Shown here: positions 42,084 to 50,730 of the stretch, piece by piece
Numbering within the stretch: the first letter of the stretch is position 1
Layout: the number at the start of each line of letters is the position of its first letter
Origin: Pseudomonadota bacterium
GTDB lineage: Bacteria; Pseudomonadota; Alphaproteobacteria; Rhizobiales; Xanthobacteraceae
Reading direction: 5' to 3'
Assembly (NCBI GenBank): GCA_018240595.1
Contig: JAFEFL010000027.1
Span: 165,043 to 229,042, forward strand
DNA: 64,000 nt
The notes under the pieces: generated by a model
What the model was told of the DNA's origin: nothing
What the model saw: the letters and a program-made list of their open reading frames with translations, nothing else
The model's database searches: none
Translations under genes and position numbers: made by a program

Positions 42084-42545
42084 TTAGTACGGCGTGCCGT
42101 CGCGATGCAGGACGCGCAGCACGGTTCCGTCGCGTTCGAATTTGAGATCCTCGCCGGGATAATGCGCGCGCTCGACCGGCGCGCGGGTGCCGACCTCGAT
42201 CAGCACGACGTCGCCCTGCGAGCGGTTGACGATGGTGTGGGCGTTGGCGACGCCGGCCTTGAAGCCGGCGGCGTCGCCCGGCTTGAGGATGGTCTCGCCC
42301 TCGTTCTCGATCAGCACGCATTCGCCCATCAGGATGAAGACGAATTCGTCCTCGTTCTCGTGCCAGTGCCGCACCGAGGTGGCGGCGCCGGGCTCGAGCC
42401 GCGTCAGGTTGACGCCGAATTGCGTAATGCCGGCGGCGTTGCCGAGCGGCGTCTTGTGGCGCCCGGCGCAGACCGGCTGGAACGCCGGCGGGTAGTTCGG
42501 CGAACCCTGGCGGCTCGGCAGCTTGCTGACGTCGATCTTGGGCAT
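42084..42545 (-). CDS. Cupin-domain protein
   Basis: This is a 153-residue single-domain cupin. The metal motif is SVRHWHENEDEFVFILMGE (two His and a Glu), and the second motif is in FKAGVANAHTIVNRSQGDVVLIEVG. The final part (YPGEDLKFERDG...HRDGTPY) matches a widespread cupin subfamily often found beside catabolic genes. The ATG at 42545 follows a GGGGGG run; a TTG two codons upstream is less likely. It lies between a thiolase and the FadB-type gene on the same strand. Ligand or reaction unknown. Confidence 0.87.
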   Translation of the reverse strand: MPKIDVSKLPSRQGSPNYPPAFQPVCAGRHKTPLGNAAGITQFGVNLTRLEPGAATSVRHWHENEDEFVFILMGECVLIENEGETILKPGDAAGFKAGVANAHTIVNRSQGDVVLIEVGTRAPVERAHYPGEDLKFERDGTVLRVLHRDGTPY

Positions 42546-42563
42546 GCGCAATCACCCCCCACC

Positions 42564-42615
42564 CCGATCACCTCACTTCGTTCGGTGATCGACCCTCCCC
42601 ACAAGGGGGAGGGTG
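42564..42615. repeat. Two-hairpin intergenic element
   Basis: GATCACC (42566-42572) pairs with GGTGATC (42584-42590), and ACCCTCCCC (42592-42600) pairs with GGGGAGGGT (42606-42614) around ACAAG. It lies between the thiolase and cupin genes and resembles the short end of the elements at 39661 and 43851. Confidence 0.65.
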
Positions 42616-42624
42616 AAAAAGAAA

Positions 42625-43833
42625 TCACAGCCGCTCGATGATCGTCGCCGTGCCCATGCCGGCGCCGATGCAGAGCGTGATCAGCGCCGTTTCCTTGCCG
42701 GAGCGCTCGAGTTCGTCGAGCACGGTGCCGAGGATCATGGCGCCGGTGGCGCCGAGCGGATGGCCCATGGCGATGGCGCCGCCATTGACGTTGATCTTGT
42801 CGCGCGGAATCTCGAAGGCCTGCATGTAGCGCAGCACGACCGAGGCGAAGGCCTCGTTGAGTTCGAACAGGTCGATGTCGCCGATCGACATGCCGGCCTT
42901 CTTCAACACCTTCTCCGTCACCGGCACCGGGCCGGTCAGCATGATCGACGGCTCCGAGCCGATATTGGCGAAGGCCTTGATGCGCGCGCGCGGCTTCAGG
43001 CCCGCTTTTTTGCCGGCTTCCTCGTTGCCGATCAGCACCGCGGCGGCGCCGTCGACGATGCCGGACGAGTTGCCCGGCGTATGCACGTGGTTGATCGCTT
43101 CCAGTTCCGGATAACGCTGGATCGCGACCGCGTCGAAGCCGCCCATCTCGCCCATCTGCACGAAGGACGGGTTGAGCGCGGCCAAAGTCTGCATCGTCGT
43201 CGACGGACGCATGTGCTCGTCCTTGTCGAGGATGGTGATGCCGTTGACGTCCTTGACCGCGATCACCGAGTTCTTGAAGCGGCCCTCGTCCCACGAGCGG
43301 CCGGCGCGCTGCTGGCTCTCGACGGCATAGGCATCGACGTCGTCGCGCGAGAAACCGTATTTGGTGGCGATCATGTCGGCCGAGATGCCCTGCGGCACGA
43401 AGTACGACTTGAGCGCGATCGACGGGTCCATCGGCCAGGCGCCGCCCGAAGCGCCGATGCCGACGCGGCTCATCGATTCGACGCCGCCGCCGATGGTCAT
43501 GTCGTGCTGGCCCGACATCACCTCCGCCGCGGCGAAGTTCACCGCATCGAGGCCCGAGGCGCAGAAGCGGTTGAGCTGGATGCCGGGCACCTTCTCGCCG
43601 TAGCCGGCCATGATCGCGGCGACGCGGGCGATGTCGCCACCGGCCTCGCCGACCGGATCGACGCAGCCGAGCACGACGTCGTCGACCAAGGTCGGCTCGA
43701 GCTTGTTGCGCTCCTTGATGGCGCCGAGCGCCTGGCTGGCGAGGTTGAGCGCGGTGACTTCGTGCAGCGCGCCATCGGCCTTGCCGCGGCCGCGCGGGGT
43801 GCGGACGGCGTCGTAGATGAATGCGTCGGGCAT
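42625..43833 (-). CDS. Acetyl-CoA C-acyltransferase (thiolase)
   Basis: This 402-residue thiolase performs the thiolytic step of beta-oxidation or its reverse. The active-site cysteine is in [17 protein letters not shown], the catalytic His is in [18 protein letters not shown], and the final Cys is in [16 protein letters not shown]. All three catalytic blocks are intact. The ATG at 43833 ([18 protein letters not shown]) has an AAGGAG site 8 bases upstream; the longer in-frame reading comes from the upstream repeat. It is a FadA-like partner to the nearby FadB-type enzyme. Confidence 0.96.
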   Translation of the reverse strand: MPDAFIYDAVRTPRGRGKADGALHEVTALNLASQALGAIKERNKLEPTLVDDVVLGCVDPVGEAGGDIARVAAIMAGYGEKVPGIQLNRFCASGLDAVNFAAAEVMSGQHDMTIGGGVESMSRVGIGASGGAWPMDPSIALKSYFVPQGISADMIATKYGFSRDDVDAYAVESQQRAGRSWDEGRFKNSVIAVKDVNGITILDKDEHMRPSTTMQTLAALNPSFVQMGEMGGFDAVAIQRYPELEAINHVHTPGNSSGIVDGAAAVLIGNEEAGKKAGLKPRARIKAFANIGSEPSIMLTGPVPVTEKVLKKAGMSIGDIDLFELNEAFASVVLRYMQAFEIPRDKINVNGGAIAMGHPLGATGAMILGTVLDELERSGKETALITLCIGAGMGTATIIERL

Positions 43834-43850
43834 TGGTTGTTTCTCCTTCC

Positions 43851-44009
43851 TTCCCCTCGCCCCGCTTGCGGGGAGAGGGTGGCGAGGTCTGAAGGACCGA
43901 GCCGGGTGAGGGGGCATCTCCGGATGCTCGGGCCAGTGGAAAGGCCCCCTCACCCGGTTTTCTCAACTTCGTTTCGAAAACCGACCTCTCCCCGCCAGCG
44001 GGGAGAGGT
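43851..44009. repeat. Composite palindromic element between acyl-CoA dehydrogenase and thiolase
   Basis: This chain of hairpins fills the 181-bp gap. It runs CCTCGCCCCGC...GCGGGGAGAGG (about 43855-43878); CCGGGTGAGGGGG (43902-43914) with CCCCCTCACCCGG (43945-43957); GCATC-TCCG-GATGC (43915-43928); GGTTTTC...GAAAACC (about 43956-43982); and a perfect ACCTCTCCCCGC-CA-GCGGGGAGAGGT (43984-44009). It is related to the 39661 element by the CTCTCCCC/GGGGAGAG arms. Confidence 0.75.
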
Positions 44010-44014
44010 GAAGA

Positions 44015-45172
44015 CTACAAACTCCGCGCGATCAGCAACTTCATGATCTCGTTCGTCCCGGCATAGATACGCAGCACCCGGGCATCCCGGTAGAGGCGCG
44101 AGATCGGATATTCGTCCATGAAACCATAGCCGCCGAACAGCTGCAGGCAGCGGTCGAGGATGGTGCCGAGGGTGTCGGTCAGGCGATATTTGGCCATCGA
44201 GGCGGTCACGGTGTCGAGCTTGCCCTCGACATGCAGGCCGATGCAATGGTCGAGGAACACCTTGGCGATGGTGGCGTCGGTCTTGACCGCGGCGAGCTCG
44301 AACTGGGTGTTCTGGAATTCGATGATCGCCTTGCCGAAGGCCTTGCGCTGCTTGACGTAGTCGGCGGTCAGCGCCAGCGCCCGCTCCATCATGGCCACCG
44401 CATGGATGGCGACAATCAGCCGCTCCTGCGGCAGTTCCTTCATCAATTGGTAGAAGCCCTGCCCTTCTTCGGTGCCGAGCAGGTTCTCGGCCGGCAGCTT
44501 CACGTCGTCGAAAAACAGTTCCGAGGTGTCGGCCGAATCCATGCCGAGCTTCTTGAGCTTGCGGCCGCGGCGGAAGCCGGGCGCATCGTCGGTCTCGACC
44601 ACCAGAAGCGACACGCCCTTGGAGCCCTCCTTGGGATCGGTCTTGGCGACGACGACGATCAGGTTGGCGTGCTGGCCGTTGGTGATGAAGGTCTTGGCGC
44701 CGTTGAGGATGTAGCCGTTGCCGGATTTCTCCGCCTTGGTGCGCACGCCCTGCAGATCGGAGCCGGTGCCGGGCTCGGTCATGGCGATGGCGCCGACCAT
44801 CTCGCCGGTGGCGAGCTTGGGCAACCAGCGCTTCTTCTGCTCCTCGGTGCCGTAATGCAGGATGTAGGGCGCGACGATGCCGGAATGCAAAGGCGCGCCG
44901 AAAGTGTCGAAGCCGCCGAGCGAATATTCGCGATAGATGACGGCCTCATGACCGAAATTGCCGCCGGCACCGCCGTATTCTTCCGGCAGCGAGGCGCCCA
45001 GCAGACCGGCCTCGCCGGCCTTGGTCCAGACCTCGCGAGGATACATGCCGTTCTCGTGCCATTGGTCGAGATGCGGGGTGAATTCGTCGGCGATGAAACG
45101 GCGCGCCTGCTCCTCGAGCATGACGTGATCTTCCGTCATCCAGGCGGGCCGCGGCAGATTGAGCGCTTCCAT
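44015..45172 (-). CDS. Acyl-CoA dehydrogenase, long-chain/isovaleryl-type
   Basis: This is a 385-residue flavoenzyme that introduces the alpha-beta double bond in acyl-CoA. Features are WTKAGEAGLLGASLPEEYGG, the FAD-binding AIAMTEPGTGSDLQGVRT, FITNGQHANLIVVVAKT, and RKAFGKAIIEFQNTQFELA. The C-terminal motif is IYAGTNEIMK, without the Glu that short/medium-chain enzymes use. The base is instead expected in the helix ELPQERLIVAI, as in long-chain and isovaleryl enzymes. The start gives MEALNLPRPAW. It lies upstream of the thiolase with a large palindromic element between. Confidence 0.94.
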   Translation of the reverse strand: MEALNLPRPAWMTEDHVMLEEQARRFIADEFTPHLDQWHENGMYPREVWTKAGEAGLLGASLPEEYGGAGGNFGHEAVIYREYSLGGFDTFGAPLHSGIVAPYILHYGTEEQKKRWLPKLATGEMVGAIAMTEPGTGSDLQGVRTKAEKSGNGYILNGAKTFITNGQHANLIVVVAKTDPKEGSKGVSLLVVETDDAPGFRRGRKLKKLGMDSADTSELFFDDVKLPAENLLGTEEGQGFYQLMKELPQERLIVAIHAVAMMERALALTADYVKQRKAFGKAIIEFQNTQFELAAVKTDATIAKVFLDHCIGLHVEGKLDTVTASMAKYRLTDTLGTILDRCLQLFGGYGFMDEYPISRLYRDARVLRIYAGTNEIMKLLIARSL

Positions 45173-45249
45173 GAGAAATCCCGGTGAGTCAGTTTTGCGG
45201 GTACAATAATGGCCGTCAGGCAAGGTGGCGAGTCCGGCCGGACGGCACG

Positions 45250-45282
45250 AAAAAGGCCGCCCGCCAGTGACGGCGGACGGCC
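45250..45282 (-). terminator. Intrinsic terminator after the Liv-type binding protein gene
   Basis: Read on the minus strand, GGCCGTCCGCC pairs with GGCGGGCGGCC (one G.U) around a 6-base loop and is followed by TTTTT. It starts about 43 bases after the stop codon of the minus-strand gene at 45325, as expected for its terminator. Confidence 0.8.
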
Positions 45283-45324
45283 GGTATCGGAGTGGCCGGA
45301 AGAAATGCCTTCCGGCGCCGAGCC

Positions 45325-46494
45325 TTATTTGGCGCCGTGCGCCGGGTCCTTGACGTCCTTGATGGTGTCGAACTCGACGTTCTGCACCTGGCCGCCGACC
45401 TTCTCGACCTTGCGGATGTAGACGTTCTGGATGACGTCGCGGGTTTCCGGATCGATCGACATCGGACCGCGCGGGCTCTCCCACTTCATGCCCTTGGCGG
45501 CAGCGATGAGCGAGTCGCCGTCGGCCTTGCCGCCGGTCTTCTTCAGCGCTTCGTAGATCAGGTGCATGCCGTCCCAGGCGCCGACCGAGAAGACGTCGGG
45601 GTTGCGCTTGAACTCGGCATTGTAGGCCTTGACGAACTCCTCGTTCATCTTCGACTTGTGCTCCCACGCATAGTGGAAGACGGTGCGGATGCCGACGCCG
45701 GCGTCACCCATGCTCTTGAGCGCGTTGTCGTCCATCGTCACCTCGCCCTGCGCCAGCACCTTGTTGGCCGGGAAGTTGCGCTCCTGCATCGCCTTGGCCA
45801 TCGCCGGCGGCTGCGCGCCGCCCGGGATGAAGATGAACACGGCATCCGGATTGACGTCCTTGGCCTTCTGCACATAGGCGGAGAAATCGGGATTGGCGAC
45901 CGCCATGCGCACCGAGCCGACGATCTCGCCGCCCGCGCCCTTGAAGCCCTTCTGGAACCAGGTCTCGGCGTCGATGCCGGGGCCGTAGTCCGACACCATG
46001 GTGTAGACCTTCTTGACGCCGTTCTTCTGCGCCCACTGACCGAAGGCATATTCGAGCTGCGGAATGGTCAGCGACGTGCGCGCGATATAGGGCGACTTCT
46101 CGGTGACGACCGAGGTGGCCGCGTTCATGACGACCATGAACTTCTTGCCCTCTTCCGACGCGCCGGCGGCGCCGAGCGCTTCCGGCGTCAGCGTGAAGCC
46201 GGCGAGGATATCGACCTTGTCACGCACGATGAGTTCTTGCGCGAGGCGCTTGGCGACGTCCGGGTTCGGACCGCCGGTGTCCTTGCGAATGATTTCGATC
46301 TTCTTGCCGGCGACCTTGTCGCCGAACTTCTTCATGAACAGCTTGACGCCGTTGTCCATCTGCGCCGCGGTGTCGGCGAACTGGCCGGAGTAGGCCATGA
46401 TCAAACCGATCTTGACGGTGTCCTCTGCGCGCGCCGAGGATACGGCCGACGCCGCCAGCAACGCAGCCGCCAATACGAGACCTGACTTCTTCAT
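45325..46494 (-). CDS. ABC transporter substrate-binding protein (branched-chain amino acid/amide type)
   Basis: This is a 389-residue periplasmic binding protein with a signal peptide (about 1-23, LVLAAALLAASAVSSARAE). The type I fold opens with TVKIGLIMAYSGQFADTAAQMDNGVKLFMKKFG and continues through VDILAGFTLTPEALGA and YGPGIDAETWFQKGF. Such LivJ-like proteins bind amino acids, amides, urea or aromatic compounds. No livHMGF genes are adjacent. GGGAGGGG precedes the ATG, and a strong terminator follows, so it is a single-gene transcript. Divergent from the LLM oxidoreductase. Confidence 0.93.
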   Translation of the reverse strand: MKKSGLVLAAALLAASAVSSARAEDTVKIGLIMAYSGQFADTAAQMDNGVKLFMKKFGDKVAGKKIEIIRKDTGGPNPDVAKRLAQELIVRDKVDILAGFTLTPEALGAAGASEEGKKFMVVMNAATSVVTEKSPYIARTSLTIPQLEYAFGQWAQKNGVKKVYTMVSDYGPGIDAETWFQKGFKGAGGEIVGSVRMAVANPDFSAYVQKAKDVNPDAVFIFIPGGAQPPAMAKAMQERNFPANKVLAQGEVTMDDNALKSMGDAGVGIRTVFHYAWEHKSKMNEEFVKAYNAEFKRNPDVFSVGAWDGMHLIYEALKKTGGKADGDSLIAAAKGMKWESPRGPMSIDPETRDVIQNVYIRKVEKVGGQVQNVEFDTIKDVKDPAHGAK

Positions 46495-46584
46495 CAAAAC
46501 CCCTCCCTTCAACGATGCCGCTCGCTCAGCCTGGCGGCCTGCCCTCAAATTAGCGGCATTCGCAGCGTTCGTCACTCGCTCCGT

Positions 46585-47628
46585 ATGCCGGCGCCAATCC
46601 CGGAGATCCCACAGGTGCTGACTTTCGCGGTATTCGACCATCTCGACAGCAACGGCGCGCCGTTGGGCACGTTCTTCGAGGACCGGCTCAAGCTCCTGCA
46701 AGCGATCGAAGCCGCCGGCTTTGCCGGTTACCACCTCGCCGAGCACCACTCGACGCCGCTTGGAATGGCCGCAAGCCCCAGCGTTTTTCTGGCGGCGGCG
46801 ATTCAGCGCACGCGGACGTTGCGGCTCGGCCCACTGGTTTACGTGCTGCCGCTCTATCACCCGCTGCGCGTCTACGAAGAGATCTGCATGCTGGATCATA
46901 TGAGCGGCGGCCGCCTGCTGGTGGGCGTGGGCCGCGGCGGCGCGCTGGTCGAGCACGAGCGTTATGGGATCGAGCCCACCGAGGCGTCGGCGCGCTATCA
47001 CGAAGCCTTCGCCGTGCTGACGAGCGCTTTCGAGAACGACGTCGTCAACTTCGAGGGCCAGTTCTTCCGCTTCAAGGATTACGTGGTGCAGGCCAAGCCG
47101 GCGCAATTGCCGCATCCGCCGCTGTGGTACGGCGCGCCGAGCCCGGATGCGATCGGCTGGGCGGTGCCGAAAGGAATCAATGTGGTGTCGCTCGGACCGG
47201 CCGACCGCGCCAGGGCGATCAGCGACCGCTATCGCAAGGATTGGCAGGCGCTCGGCCGCGATCATGCTGCACTGCCGCATATCGGCATCACGCGACACAT
47301 TTACGTTGCCGAGACCGACGCAGAGGCCAAACGCATCGCCACCGGCGCCTATGCGCATTGGCGGCAGGCGATGGACTGGCTGTGGCGCCGCGCCGGCCAG
47401 GACTTTTCGCTGAAGGCGATCTATCCGGCGAGCTTTGCGGAACTCGAGGCGATCGGCCACGGCATTGCCGGCTCGCCCGCCACGGTGCGCGACTATCTCG
47501 AAAAGCTCGAGCGCGAGGCCGGCGTCAATTACGTGCTGTGCCAGATGGTGTTCGGCGACATGACATTTGCTGATGCCAGCCATTCGATTGATTTGTTTGC
47601 CAAGGAGGTCATGCCGGCGTTTCGGTAA
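46585..47628 (+). CDS. LLM-class flavin-dependent oxidoreductase
   Basis: This 347-residue TIM-barrel protein belongs to the bacterial luciferase-like family. Typical blocks are FAGYHLAEHHSTPLG, RTLRLGPLVYVLPLYHPLRVYEEI, LDHMSGGRLLVGVGRG, and the later WYGAPSPDAIGWA. These enzymes use FMNH2 or F420 to oxidise organic substrates. With no F420 genes in view, FMN is the likely cofactor. No ribosome site is obvious before the ATG. It precedes an MFS transporter on the same strand by 48 bp, suggesting shared transport and oxidation of one compound. Confidence 0.91.
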   Translation: MPAPIPEIPQVLTFAVFDHLDSNGAPLGTFFEDRLKLLQAIEAAGFAGYHLAEHHSTPLGMAASPSVFLAAAIQRTRTLRLGPLVYVLPLYHPLRVYEEICMLDHMSGGRLLVGVGRGGALVEHERYGIEPTEASARYHEAFAVLTSAFENDVVNFEGQFFRFKDYVVQAKPAQLPHPPLWYGAPSPDAIGWAVPKGINVVSLGPADRARAISDRYRKDWQALGRDHAALPHIGITRHIYVAETDAEAKRIATGAYAHWRQAMDWLWRRAGQDFSLKAIYPASFAELEAIGHGIAGSPATVRDYLEKLEREAGVNYVLCQMVFGDMTFADASHSIDLFAKEVMPAFR

Positions 47629-47676
47629 TCGCGGGCGGACGTGGTAGAACGCGGCCGCCAAGCCGGGATTGAAATA

Positions 47677-48921
47677 ATGACCACTGTAACAGGCGGCGAT
47701 GCCGCTCACGGCGTCGAATCGCCTTACGCGTGGCGGCGTCTTGCCGCCGGATTGCTGCTGAGCACCATCGGCGGCGTCTGCATGTGGTCGGTGGTGGTGG
47801 CGCTGCCGGCCATGCAGGCCGAATTCGGCGTCGATCGCGCCGCCGCCTCGCTGCCCTTCACACTGACCATGCTCGGCTTCGGCGCCGGCAATGTGATCAT
47901 GGGGCGCCTCGCCGACCGCTTCGGCATCGCACTGCCGATGGCGCTCGGCACCGTCCTGCTGGCGATCGGCTATGTCGCCTGCGGCTTTGCCGGCGCGCTG
48001 TGGCAAGTCGCGCTGCTGCACGGCGCCTTGATCGGGTTCGGCGGCTCGACGTCGTTCGGCCCGCTGATGGCCGACATCTCGCACTGGTTCTCCAAGCGCC
48101 GCGGCTCGGCGGTCGCCATCGCCGCCGCCGGCAATTATCTCGCCGGCACGTTCTGGCCGCCGGTGGTGCAGCACTTCATCGCCGACCACGGCTGGCGCGC
48201 CACACATATCGGCATCGGCATCTTCCTGCTCGTCGCCATGATGCCGCTGATCCTGGTGATGCGCCGCCGCCGCGTCGACAACCACAGCGACGCGACAGCC
48301 ACCAACGACGCGCGGCGCCGCGCCGAAAGCCCATTCTCGCCGCTCACCTTGCAGATCCTGCTGTGCATCGCCGGCGTCGCCTGCTGCGTGGCGATGTCGA
48401 TGCCGCAGGTGCATCTCGTCGCCTATTGCGGCGACCTCGGCTATGGCCCGGCGCGCGGCGCCGAGATGCTGTCGCTGATGCTGGCCTTCGGCATCATCAG
48501 CCGCGTCGGCTCCGGCTTCGTCGCCGACAGGATCGGCGGCGTGCGCACGCTGCTGATCGGCTCGGTGCTGCAGGGCGTCGCGCTGTTCCTGTATCTGCCG
48601 TTCAACGGCCTGTATTCGCTGTACGTGATTTCGGCGATGTTCGGCCTGTTCCAGGGCGGCATCGTGCCGAGCTACGCCATCATCGTGCGCGAATATTTCT
48701 CGCCGAAGGACGCCTCGACGCGCGTCGGTCTCGTCATCTTCTCCACCGTGCTCGGCATGGCCGGCGGCGGCTGGATCTCCGGCGTGATCTTCGACTTCAC
48801 CGGTTCGTATCAGGCGGCGTTCCTCAACGGCATCGCTTTCAACGCGCTCAACGTCTCGATCATGACGTGGCTGCTGTTCCGCTCCGGACGCGGCGGGCGC
48901 TTCGCTACGGCGGCGGCCTAA
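47677..48921 (+). CDS. MFS transporter
   Basis: This is a 414-residue transporter with about 12 helices. The first half starts WRRLAAGLLLSTIGGVCMWSVVVALPAMQAEFG and has the loop MGRLADRFGIAL. The second half begins LTLQILLCIAGVACCVAM and has FVADRIGGVRTLLIGSVLQ. The style resembles oxalate/formate or monocarboxylate-type MFS members. An upstream GTG at 47641 would add 12 residues. It sits 48 bp after the LLM oxidoreductase gene and is convergent with the Cys-rich protein gene. Substrate unknown. Confidence 0.88.
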   Translation: MTTVTGGDAAHGVESPYAWRRLAAGLLLSTIGGVCMWSVVVALPAMQAEFGVDRAAASLPFTLTMLGFGAGNVIMGRLADRFGIALPMALGTVLLAIGYVACGFAGALWQVALLHGALIGFGGSTSFGPLMADISHWFSKRRGSAVAIAAAGNYLAGTFWPPVVQHFIADHGWRATHIGIGIFLLVAMMPLILVMRRRRVDNHSDATATNDARRRAESPFSPLTLQILLCIAGVACCVAMSMPQVHLVAYCGDLGYGPARGAEMLSLMLAFGIISRVGSGFVADRIGGVRTLLIGSVLQGVALFLYLPFNGLYSLYVISAMFGLFQGGIVPSYAIIVREYFSPKDASTRVGLVIFSTVLGMAGGGWISGVIFDFTGSYQAAFLNGIAFNALNVSIMTWLLFRSGRGGRFATAAA

Positions 48922-48930
48922 GCCGGCAAA

Positions 48931-50130
48931 TCAATTGGCGCGAACACCCGGCGGCGCGAACGGCCGCAACGGCCTTCGCGGCGGCGGCGCCTGACGCGGC
49001 GGCCGCAAGGCCGGCGGCACGAGTCGCGGCGGCGTGGCCACTGCCACGCAGGCGCTGCGATCGGCATTCGGCACCGTGCCCGGCGCGCAGCGGATGCAGA
49101 GCGCCGGATTGCGCGGGTTATTGATGAAGCGCGGCCCGACGGCGGCGCAGTCGCGGCGGATGACGCGCTTGGGCGGCGCAGCCGCGCCGGGCGGGATCAC
49201 CACCGCGGGCGGCAGATTGCGCTGCGCCGCCGACGGAATGCAGGCGCCGTTGCTGATGACGAAGCCGGGCGCGCAGACGCAGGCGAAGGTCTTGGCATCG
49301 AAATGCGCGCCGGTCGGACAGGCGCAGGTCGGCGCATAAGGCCCGAGCTTGCCGTATTGGACGATGCCGCCGGTGGCGCAGACGCACTGGCCGCCTTCCA
49401 GCCGCTGATTTTCGCCGCAGCCGCAATGTCCGGGTTCGACATAGGCGTTCTTGCCCTGCACCACCTTGCGCGCCGGGATCCAGATCTGCGTCGTCGGGCA
49501 GAAGATGCAGGCGTTGCCGTTGTTGGGATCCTGATAGCCCATGGTGCCGCAGTCGAGCGGCTGGCAACTGGTCGAGCCGATGGTTGACGTGGTGCCGGAC
49601 GGACACTGCTCGCAGTAACCGGTCAGCGCGCCGCCGACCAGGCGCGTGTTGGCCGGACAGGCGACGCAGGTATTGTTTGCTTCGAGACGTTGCCCGGTGC
49701 CGCACCGATCGACGCAGGTCTTGTGTTCGCTGTCCGCGGTCTGCCCGAGCGGACAGGCCTTGCAGGTGCCGTTCGACGGCACATAGATTTCGCCGGCGGT
49801 GCAGGCCACGCATTGGCCGTTCTGCAGTTGCTGGTTCAGCGGACACAGGCATTGCCGCTGCGAGGCATATTCGCTCGGCACGAAAATATTCGGCGCCTGG
49901 CACACGCAACTCATCAGATGCGGGCCGTGATACTGGCCGACCCACGGCGCCGGACAGCGGCACACGCCGGGCGCGATGGCGACCGATGACGTCGGACAGG
50001 ACTCGCAGCCCCACCATTTCTCCGGATCGCCGCTGCACTGATCGCCCATGCCGCAGAACTGCCCGGGCAGGCAGCTGAGCGGCGGCGGTCCCGCGCTGCC
50101 ATCGGCGCAATCGGAAAAGGCGCAGATCAC
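48931..50130 (-). CDS. Cysteine-rich repeat protein without its own signal peptide (probable 3' half of a split gene)
   Basis: This 399-residue protein has about 40 cysteines in short modules such as CPLGQTADSEHKTC, CPANTRLVGG and CPSGTTSTIGSTSC. They resemble EGF/ephrin-receptor-type (GCC2/GCC3-like) disulfide modules, followed by a Pro/Arg-rich tail. Such a protein should be extracellular, yet its best start (GTG at 50130) gives no signal peptide and has no ribosome site. Reading upstream in the same frame passes five sense codons and a TAG, then continues as the secreted protein at 50146-50730. The likely original is one exported protein of about 600 residues interrupted by an amber codon; independent translation is less likely. 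Confidence 0.7.
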   Translation of the reverse strand: MICAFSDCADGSAGPPPLSCLPGQFCGMGDQCSGDPEKWWGCESCPTSSVAIAPGVCRCPAPWVGQYHGPHLMSCVCQAPNIFVPSEYASQRQCLCPLNQQLQNGQCVACTAGEIYVPSNGTCKACPLGQTADSEHKTCVDRCGTGQRLEANNTCVACPANTRLVGGALTGYCEQCPSGTTSTIGSTSCQPLDCGTMGYQDPNNGNACIFCPTTQIWIPARKVVQGKNAYVEPGHCGCGENQRLEGGQCVCATGGIVQYGKLGPYAPTCACPTGAHFDAKTFACVCAPGFVISNGACIPSAAQRNLPPAVVIPPGAAAPPKRVIRRDCAAVGPRFINNPRNPALCIRCAPGTVPNADRSACVAVATPPRLVPPALRPPRQAPPPRRPLRPFAPPGVRAN

Positions 50131-50145
50131 CGCTTCGCCGATGCT

Positions 50146-50730
50146 CTACAGCCAGTCGATAATGTCTCCCGCGGCTTCGGCGAAGAAATCGGCGCATTCA
50201 TTGACATTGGACATGTACTCGTCGGCGATCTTCTTGGCTTCGCCGGGCGCGGTGACGATGGTGCAGCCGCAACTGAGATACTGATTGAGCACGGCGAGCG
50301 CCGGAATGGCGGCCATGGCATCGTTGAGCAGCATGGAGCCGTTGGCGACTTTCTTGAGAATATCCTCGGCGCCGCCACCGAACACGCTGGCCAGCCCGGA
50401 TTCGAGAATGGCGCTCGCCAGGATCTGGGCGATGACACCGTTGATCATCTGCTGGCAGTAATTGGCGTCCTGCGGGATCTTGTTGGCCGCCGCCAGTGCC
50501 GTCAGCGTCGCCACCGTCAGCGCCATCACGGCGTCGCCGCCGGCCATCTGACCGCTGCAGGCGGCGATCTTCGATGCCAGCGCCGCCGCCTTGGCCGCAT
50601 CCTCGACCGGCGCCGCGGCCTTGATACAGGCCTCGATGCCGGCCCGCGCCGGCGCCTGCGGCGCGGCGATGAGAAAGACGCCGAACAGCGCGGCCAGCAC
50701 ATAACGCAGGATGCCGGGGCGCGTTGTCAT
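50146..50730 (-). CDS. Exported hypothetical protein (probable 5' half of a split gene)
   Basis: This 194-residue protein has a clear signal peptide (about 1-31, ILRYVLAALFGVFLIAAPQAPARA), then an Ala-rich helical domain with five or six cysteines (CIKAAAPVEDAAKA, ACSGQMAGGD, YCQQM, LSCGCTIV, NECADFFAEA). It has no recognised family. The ATG overlaps the DUF3617 stop (ATGA), so it is translationally coupled to that gene. The frame ends DIIDWL-TAG and is followed in the same frame by the Cys-rich region. CAG to TAG change would explain this. Confidence 0.78.
   Translation of the reverse strand: MTTRPGILRYVLAALFGVFLIAAPQAPARAGIEACIKAAAPVEDAAKAAALASKIAACSGQMAGGDAVMALTVATLTALAAANKIPQDANYCQQMINGVIAQILASAILESGLASVFGGGAEDILKKVANGSMLLNDAMAAIPALAVLNQYLSCGCTIVTAPGEAKKIADEYMSNVNECADFFAEAAGDIIDWL

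Noticed and set aside
39870..42641. A 923-codon plus-strand open frame opposite the FadB-type gene
   Set aside because: It is antisense to an unmistakable beta-oxidation enzyme; no domain or ribosome site supports it.
44015..45172. Loss of the catalytic glutamate in the acyl-CoA dehydrogenase (IYAGTNEIMK)
   Set aside because: Long-chain and isovaleryl-type enzymes place the base in an earlier helix, and the matching ELPQERL segment is present, so the enzyme should be active.
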